Assembly: GCA_913060515.1 (NCBI GenBank)
Contig: CAJXRZ010000048.1
Coordinates: 1 to 44,316, forward strand
DNA: 44,316 bases
Direction: 5' to 3'
Source: an uncultured Pseudomonadota bacterium
GTDB lineage: Bacteria; Myxococcota_A; UBA796; CAJQPC01
In this document: piece by piece, positions 40,188 to 44,316 of the stretch
How positions within the stretch are numbered: position 1 is the first letter of the stretch
Layout of the letters: every line of letters starts with the position of its first letter
The notes under the pieces: model-generated
The model's database searches: none
Seen by the model: the letters and a program-made list of their open reading frames with translations, nothing else
Told to the model about the DNA's origin: nothing
Program-made: the position numbers and the translations under genes

Positions 40188-41032
40188 GGCTGGGGACTGA
40201 GGGTCAAGGGCAAGACCACGGTGCCCCCCTGTTCGGTCACTGGCAAACGCAGGCCCTTGAGCACATCTACGATGCAGGTCTCCGCCGCGGGGGCCTGCAT
40301 TCCGCTCTCCACGCTCACCTCCGAGACTGCGCCGTCTGCACCCACCGTGAGCTTCATCAAGACCTGGCCCGCCGCTGGGGCCTGGTTGGCACAGTCTTGG
40401 AGGGCGGCCTCTTGCTCTCCAAGCGCAAGACCCACCGCCTCGGAGTCCATGCGCCCCAGAATGAGGGGCTCTGCAGCCAGAGGAACATAGTGAGCGGAGG
40501 GTGGACCCGGCGCCTTGGGACCGGGCAGTCCGCCAAACAAGGTGTCGCCTTGGGGGCCCAAGACCAGGCTGTAGAGCCCCGTCTCTTCGTCGCTGAGTGG
40601 CACAACCCTCAGGGTGTCTTGAAGGGTCAGCGGCTCCGAGGCCTTTGGGAGCGCCAATGCAGCGCCCGGGAGCTCCGCGTCCACCAGCATCCAAGTGGCT
40701 GAGAAACAGCTCCCCTTCAGTTCCTCCGCCAAGATTTGCGTGGTGAAGCTCGGCACCCGTCGGTCGGCGACCACAAGCAGCGTGGCCTGCTCTGGGCATG
40801 AACCATCCGGGAGGGTTGGTACCTTGAGCGCCATTTCCAACCCAGGGCGGCCCGACAAGGGAATACTGCCTTGTTCAATGGGAATCAGCGGCTGGCTGTC
40901 CATCTGCAGGTAGGCCAGCGTGATCACCAACACGTGGTCCACATCTGCCCGCTCCAGGGACTGCGGACTCGCAGCAGCCGGAAGCGCTATCGGAGGCAGC
41001 TGTTGCGCCAGGAGCAGGGCAGAGAGAGGCAT
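40184..41032 (-). CDS. Secreted protein with AgmX/PglI-like C-terminal domain (282 aa)
   Basis: The short hydrophobic N-terminus (M-P-L-S-A-L-L-L-A-Q-Q) looks like a weak signal peptide. The C-terminal 70 residues have A-G-Q-V-L-M-K-L-T-V-G-A-D-G-A-V-S-E-V, A-A-E-T-C-I-V-D-V-L-K and G-T-V-V-L-P-L, the pattern of AgmX/PglI and TonB C-terminal domains, a second instance in this window besides 12792-13277. The N-terminal part (V-L-V-I-T-L-A-Y-L-Q-M) has a beta-strand style reminiscent of ExbD-like periplasmic domains, but this is weak. It is divergent from the TRAP-type gene across 90 bases and overlaps the surface-protein gene by 4 bases. Confidence 0.68.
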   Translation of the reverse strand: MPLSALLLAQQLPPIALPAAASPQSLERADVDHVLVITLAYLQMDSQPLIPIEQGSIPLSGRPGLEMALKVPTLPDGSCPEQATLLVVADRRVPSFTTQILAEELKGSCFSATWMLVDAELPGAALALPKASEPLTLQDTLRVVPLSDEETGLYSLVLGPQGDTLFGGLPGPKAPGPPSAHYVPLAAEPLILGRMDSEAVGLALGEQEAALQDCANQAPAAGQVLMKLTVGADGAVSEVSVESGMQAPAAETCIVDVLKGLRLPVTEQGGTVVLPLTLSPQP

Positions 41033-41122
41033 CTGTCCAAGCTAATGGCCAAGCAGGGCCACAGCATCCATCCACACCGCAGATCCACGCCGCGCGGTAG
41101 AACAGAGCCTCAAGGAGCGGGC

Positions 41123-42232
41123 ATGAAGCGCAGAGACTTTCTCACCTCTGGATTGGGTGTCGGCTTGGCCGCTGGCTTGGCGGGCTGCGATGGACCTCAG
41201 CCGCGAGACCGCTCTCAAGGTGTGGGCACGGCTGCCACTGGACAGCGCGTGGTCTGGCGTTTGGCCAGCTCCTTCCCTCGCTCTCTGGACACCCTCTATG
41301 GGGCCTGCGAGGACCTGGCGGCCCGAGTCAGCGCCATGAGCGACGGCTACTTTGAGATCCGCCCCTACCCCGCCGGCGAGCTGGTCCCCGGTCTCCAGGT
41401 CCTGGACGCCGTGAGCGCAGGCACGGTGCCCGTCGGCCAGAGCGCCAGCTATTACTACATCGGCAAGAATCCAGCCCTAGCCTTTGACGCCTGTGTGCCC
41501 TTTGGCATGAGCGCGCGCCAGAAGATGGCCTGGTTGATCGAGGGTGGCGGGCAGGAGCTGATGGCGCCGCTCTTCGCCGACTTTGGTGTGCGCACCTTCT
41601 CCAGCGGAAACACCGGCGTGCAGATGGGTGGCTGGTTCAAGAAGCCCCTGAGTGGCGTGTCCGATCTGAGCGGCCTGAAGATGCGCATTCCCGGCCTGGG
41701 CGGCAAGGTCATGTCCAGCCTGGGCGTGAGCGTGCAGAACATCGCCGGCGGGGACATCTTCACCGCCCTGGAGCGCGGTGCCATCGACGCAACCGAATGG
41801 GTCGGCCCCTACGACGATGAGAAGCTGGGCTTCTACAAAGCCGCCATCCACTACCAGTACCCCGGCTGGTGGGAGCCCGGTCCCAACCTGAGCTTCTACG
41901 TGGGCGAGGCCGCCTGGAGCGCCCTGCCGGCGGCCTACAAGGAGATCTTCCGCAGCGCTTGCCTGGAGGCCTCGGTCAGGATGCAGGCCAAGTACGACAT
42001 GAGGAATCCTCCTGCCCTGCGCCGCCTTCTGGACGCTGGGGTGCAGCTCTCCCCCTTTCCAGAGGATGTGATGAGCGCCGCCAGCGAGGCCAGTGTGCAG
42101 CTCTTGGAGGATCTGGCGGCCGCAGACCCCGGCTACCGAAAAGTGTTCGAGCACTGGAAGAAGGCGCGCGGGGACTTGTTTCAGTGGTTTGGGGCAAGCG
42201 AGCTGGCCTATGCGCGCTTTGCTTTCAAGTAA
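41123..42232 (+). CDS. TRAP-type solute-binding protein (TakP/DctP family) with Tat-type signal
   Basis: The 369-residue protein begins M-K-R-R-D-F-L-T-S-G, a twin-arginine motif, and then L-A-G-C (Cys22), so it may be a Tat-exported lipoprotein. The mature part matches the DctP/TakP family: W-R-L-A-S-S-F-P-R-S-L-D, G-A-C-E-D-L-A, S-G-L-K-M-R-I-P-G-L-G-G and the strand G-A-I-D-A-T-E-W-V-G-P-Y-D-D (the signature region of TakP-type 2-oxoacid binders). It should bind an organic acid in the periplasm for a TRAP transporter. No DctQ/DctM membrane gene is next to it. The ATG is set by AAGGAG; the frame is open for 84 codons upstream but these are not protein-like. Confidence 0.9.
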   Translation: MKRRDFLTSGLGVGLAAGLAGCDGPQPRDRSQGVGTAATGQRVVWRLASSFPRSLDTLYGACEDLAARVSAMSDGYFEIRPYPAGELVPGLQVLDAVSAGTVPVGQSASYYYIGKNPALAFDACVPFGMSARQKMAWLIEGGGQELMAPLFADFGVRTFSSGNTGVQMGGWFKKPLSGVSDLSGLKMRIPGLGGKVMSSLGVSVQNIAGGDIFTALERGAIDATEWVGPYDDEKLGFYKAAIHYQYPGWWEPGPNLSFYVGEAAWSALPAAYKEIFRSACLEASVRMQAKYDMRNPPALRRLLDAGVQLSPFPEDVMSAASEASVQLLEDLAAADPGYRKVFEHWKKARGDLFQWFGASELAYARFAFK

Positions 42233-42245
42233 GCGCCCACGGGGC

Positions 42246-42251
42246 TAAACT
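42246..42251 (+). promoter_or_regulatory. -10 box TAAACT exactly 6 nt before the ATG of the Cys/His-repeat gene
   Basis: TAAACT is followed by GTAGCC and the ATG at 42258, a leaderless geometry identical to that at 2714. TTTCAA at 42223-42228, 17 bases upstream, may be the -35 element. No SD is seen. Confidence 0.45.
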
Positions 42252-42257
42252 GTAGCC

Positions 42258-42614
42258 ATGCTCCTACTGCTCATCGCTTGCCTCTCTCCCGTCGAACCCG
42301 CCATGGCCTCGGCTGGGCCCTGCATGTTTGAGGCCTCTACCAAGACCTACAAGTCTTGCGCCCACGCATCCATGGGGCAGTGCCACCACTACTCCAGCAC
42401 CTGCGAGCCCACCGGGGACTGCATGCTGGACCCCAGCGACGGCATCTACAAGACCTGCGCACACAGCTCCATGGGTCAGTGCCATCACTACGGCGCTAGC
42501 TGCGAGCCTGCGGACGACTGCATGTACGAGGTCTCTACCCAGACCTACAAGAGCTGCGCCCACAGCTCCATGGGCCAATGCCATCACTACAGCAGCACCT
42601 GCGAGCCCAAGTGA
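42258..42614 (+). CDS. Small secreted Cys/His-rich protein with three 33-residue repeats
   Basis: The 118-residue product has a short hydrophobic start with L-L-I-A-C (Cys8, possible lipobox), then three near-identical 33-residue repeats. Each repeat has Cys at the same four places: residues 22/34/42/49, 55/67/75/82 and 88/100/108/115, with the core S-M-G-Q-C-H-H-Y. Twelve Cys and nine His in 97 residues suggest disulfide or metal binding (for example zinc or copper); no family is recognised. No SD precedes the ATG, but a -10 box 6 nt upstream suggests a leaderless start. The stop overlaps the GTG of the TPR lipoprotein (GTGA), so the two are coupled. Confidence 0.75.
   Translation: MLLLLIACLSPVEPAMASAGPCMFEASTKTYKSCAHASMGQCHHYSSTCEPTGDCMLDPSDGIYKTCAHSSMGQCHHYGASCEPADDCMYEVSTQTYKSCAHSSMGQCHHYSSTCEPK
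42321..42611. repeat. Three tandem 99-bp units encoding the Cys/His repeat
   Basis: The coding repeats have a period of 99 bases (33 codons) and highly similar DNA, especially in the segment encoding A-H-S-S-M-G-Q-C-H-H-Y. This implies recent duplication. Confidence 0.85.
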
Positions 42615-43168
42615 TTCTCCTCTCCTTCTTGTTGGCCTGCAGCGGCTCAAATGAGGACGGTCGAGAGGTCCTGAACGACGAGGGTGCCACCGCCATTCCT
42701 GGTGGGTACTCGGACTACGAGGCAGACTACGGACTGGCAGTAGAAGCCGTCGCCGCGGGGGATCTGGCTGCGGCCGAGAAGATCTACCAGGGGCTCGCGA
42801 TCAAGGAGCCCGCATCAGCAAGCCCATGGGTGGGCCTGGGCAGCCTGGCCGTGATGGGCGGGGACCTGGATACGGCGGAGACCAACTACCAGCGCGCCAC
42901 TCAGATGGACCCCAAGCTGCTGACAGCGCACATCGGCTTGGGCACTGTGGACATGGAACGGGGGGCCTATTCAGAGGCCTTGCCGCACTATCAGCAGGCC
43001 TCTGAGCTGCAGCCTGATTCGCCGGACGTCCACCTGGCGCTGCACAACGCCTACCGAGAGCTGGGCGACATCGCTGGCGCCAAGACCCACGGCCGCAAGT
43101 ACGTGGAGTTGGCGCCTGACGATGCGAGTGCGGCGTGGGTCAAGAGCTGGTTGGCGGCTCAGCCATAG
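42611..43168 (+). CDS. TPR-repeat lipoprotein (185 aa)
   Basis: From the GTG at 42611 (overlapping the previous stop as GTGA) the product starts M-I-L-L-S-F-L-L-A-C (Cys10, lipobox), then a Gly/Asp linker and about four TPR units (for example A-A-E-K-I-Y-Q-G-L-A, T-A-E-T-N-Y-Q-R-A-T-Q-M-D-P, Y-S-E-A-L-P-H-Y-Q-Q-A-S-E-L-Q-P-D). It is a periplasm-facing, lipid-anchored scaffold, of the PilF/NlpI kind, but with no specific match. The upstream frame is open from 42578, but the GTG gives the correct signal. The 3' end overlaps the convergent membrane-protein gene by 29 bases. Confidence 0.75.
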   Translation: MILLSFLLACSGSNEDGREVLNDEGATAIPGGYSDYEADYGLAVEAVAAGDLAAAEKIYQGLAIKEPASASPWVGLGSLAVMGGDLDTAETNYQRATQMDPKLLTAHIGLGTVDMERGAYSEALPHYQQASELQPDSPDVHLALHNAYRELGDIAGAKTHGRKYVELAPDDASAAWVKSWLAAQP

Positions 43169-43550
43169 GGCGAAGTAGAGGTCTGGCTTGCTCAGCCAGG
43201 CTGGGTTCCTCGAGAAATTCGTCGACCACGTCGATCTTCGCGGTCTCTGACTCCGTGGTCTTGCCCAACGCGGCATGCCGGGCTCGAAAGGCCCGAACGG
43301 AGCTTGCGTAGCTGATCATCAGACCGGAGCACCAAAGCACCAGGGTGCCGCCCATCAAGCCTACAAAAAGCAGAAGGTCATCACCCGTCGAGTTGGTTGA
43401 AACCCACTGCCCGAGCAGAGTCCCGATGCCAGCGACAAGACTGAACGGGGTGAGAATTCGAGCGAAGTCTTGGAGCGGTTTCCCTTGGTTTCGCCCGCAA
43501 TAGACAAAGCTGAGGGCTTGAAACAGCGTGATCAACACAACGCTGCCCAT
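43140..43550 (-). CDS. Membrane protein with 3-4 TM helices; true start probably upstream (CTG 43634)
   Basis: From the ATG at 43550 the protein has 136 residues, with three hydrophobic segments in its first 75 residues and a charged C-terminal tail. The same frame continues upstream without a stop to the TGA of the gene at 43653, and the extra codons encode another hydrophobic helix (L-S-W-L-A-V-S-A-L-F-L-G-V-S). No ATG, GTG or TTG lies there, but a CTG at 43634 does, giving a 164-residue four-helix protein. A second CTG-start case in the window (7452) supports this, but the SD is poor, so the coordinates given are the conservative ones. Family unknown. Confidence 0.5.
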   Translation of the reverse strand: MGSVVLITLFQALSFVYCGRNQGKPLQDFARILTPFSLVAGIGTLLGQWVSTNSTGDDLLLFVGLMGGTLVLWCSGLMISYASSVRAFRARHAALGKTTESETAKIDVVDEFLEEPSLAEQARPLLRPMAEPPTSS

Positions 43551-43652
43551 CTCATACCTGTTGCTGCTCGGGTCCCAGCCGCCCAGCGCTTGGCTGACCC
43601 CGAGAAACAGGGCGCTGACTGCCAGCCAACTCAGGAGCCGAAGGCGGAGTTC

Positions 43653-44316
43653 TCAGCCACAGAAGCCGTCCCCATTGGTGTCTTCGCCGTCTGGATTCCA
43701 GAAGTGCTTGGAGCAACCCGTTGTATTGTTCAGCACTTGCTTCTCGTTGACTTCCATAATGCCATCGTTGGGATTTCCGTCCGGTACCGACCCCCAAGAT
43801 ACCTCAGTCTTGGTAGTCCATTCCGTGCATTCCTCACACCCCGCTCCGGCATCGCTCCCGGGGACAGACTCGCCACCAATGGGGGGAAGGTCAACGAGAG
43901 AGATTCCACACAACGATTCAGCTAGTGCCTCCTTGCTCTTGTTTCGCTGCTGGGTGCAAACCCGCTGAGAAACTGCGACCCCAGTTCCGATTCCTCCAAT
44001 GATTCCGGTCCAGACCTCAGCAGGCAGAAAGGGCGTGTTAGCGCCGACGGTTGAAACCTGAAGACCACCAGAAACCATTGCACCGACGCCAAAACCGATG
44101 ACCGCGCCGGACCCGGCGCCAAGCACACCAAGACCGACGGAGCACGTCTCGTAGCTGTCCTGTGTCGCCCAACCGAGCACATCGGCGCACTTCGCAGGAG
44201 ATGATGTACCTGTGGTGTAGTAGGTGGTCTGACAGACACCATTCGCACACTGCTCTTTGGAGCTACTGACGTGATCCGAACTGTTGATCCTGCTGGCGCG
44301 AAGAACCTGGGCCCGC
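43653..44316 (-). CDS. Partial gene: Cys-rich protein with Gly-rich hydrophobic centre, 5' end beyond the right edge
   Basis: The frame is open from the window edge (codons begin at 44315) to the stop at 43653, 220 residues; the N-terminus is missing. The visible protein contains pairs of Cys (E-Q-C-A-N-G-V-C-Q, A-K-C-A-D, Y-E-T-C-S-V), a Gly-rich hydrophobic region (G-V-L-G-A-G-S-G-A-V-I-G-F-G-V-G-A-M) that may be one or two membrane helices, and a C-terminus with G-C-E-E-C-T-E-W and N-G-D-G-F-C-G. No family is recognised. An internal GTG at 44180 gives a shorter frame, but the upstream part continues the same Cys-rich style, so the gene surely starts further out. Confidence 0.6.
   Translation of the reverse strand, partial: RAQVLRASRINSSDHVSSSKEQCANGVCQTTYYTTGTSSPAKCADVLGWATQDSYETCSVGLGVLGAGSGAVIGFGVGAMVSGGLQVSTVGANTPFLPAEVWTGIIGGIGTGVAVSQRVCTQQRNKSKEALAESLCGISLVDLPPIGGESVPGSDAGAGCEECTEWTTKTEVSWGSVPDGNPNDGIMEVNEKQVLNNTTGCSKHFWNPDGEDTNGDGFCG

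Noticed and set aside
41033-41055. Minus-strand TTGGCC ... CTTGG before the gene starting at 41032
   Set aside because: Lacks the GC of the -12 box and would start transcription inside the coding region.
43653-43655. TGA read as selenocysteine joining the right-edge gene with the membrane-protein frame
   Set aside because: No hairpin of SECIS type after this TGA was seen, and the two parts are unlike each other; a CTG start is a simpler explanation.

Overview
The window is GC-rich, densely coded DNA whose gene content points to a Myxococcota (former Deltaproteobacteria) chromosome. Three secreted proteins end in a GC/TC(S)-hydrophobic-RR tail of the MYXO-CTERM type. There are two AgmX/PglI-type C-terminal domains, a DUF507 protein, a 34-copy thrombospondin type-3 (TSP3) repeat protein with an Asp-Thr-Gly stalk, many lipoproteins, and a NtrC/sigma-54/hybrid-kinase complement. 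Taxonomy is inferred from protein style only. Genes overlap at stops and starts (ATGA, GTGA, TTGA and, apparently, CTGA), and several convergent pairs overlap at their 3' ends.

Layout. 1-408: edge-truncated winged-helix regulator (-). 511-5841: envelope proteins (PPC-like lipoprotein, M23 peptidase, small secreted protein, M14 carboxypeptidase, lipoprotein). 5964-6713: FliA/WhiG-type sigma factor behind a sigma-54-type promoter. 6745-14113 (-): probable operon of two lipoproteins, AgmX/PglI protein, MTA/purine nucleoside phosphorylase, APH-type kinase, a ~1000-residue acidic protein and DUF507. 14143-18771: MobA-like nucleotidyltransferase, a lipoprotein (-), the TSP3 protein. 18754-22264: methyltransferase (-), an ArsC/Spx-like gene with an in-frame UGA, tRNA-Met (-) with terminator, two membrane-protein genes (-). 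40184-44316: AgmX/PglI-like protein (-), orphan TRAP solute-binding protein, Cys/His-repeat protein, TPR lipoprotein, membrane protein (-), edge-truncated gene (-).

The most interesting block is 22.4-40.2 kb. It holds a NtrC-type activator, a FIST-domain sensor, a 1141-residue hybrid histidine kinase with two receivers and an HPt domain, a receiver fused to a PIG-L/LmbE deacetylase, an ATP-grasp protein, a processive GT2 polysaccharide synthase, three small proteins, a BcsB-like periplasmic/membrane protein, a PHP-domain protein, a TPR + beta-barrel outer-membrane protein and a 990-residue surface protein. By eye, seven sigma-54 (-24/-12) promoters with correct GG-12-GC spacing stand in front of these transcription units, on both strands. 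One divergent pair overlaps in a GTGCCGGCAC palindrome. I read this as one sigma-54 regulon for making, de-N-acetylating and exporting an exopolysaccharide under phosphorelay control. Family assignments are well supported; polymer chemistry and regulatory wiring are inference.

The second standout is the small ArsC/Spx-like gene at 19816-20154. Its in-frame UGA replaces the first Cys of the CxxC motif and is followed at the right distance by a perfect hairpin with a GGUC loop, which indicates a selenoprotein with a bacterial SECIS element.
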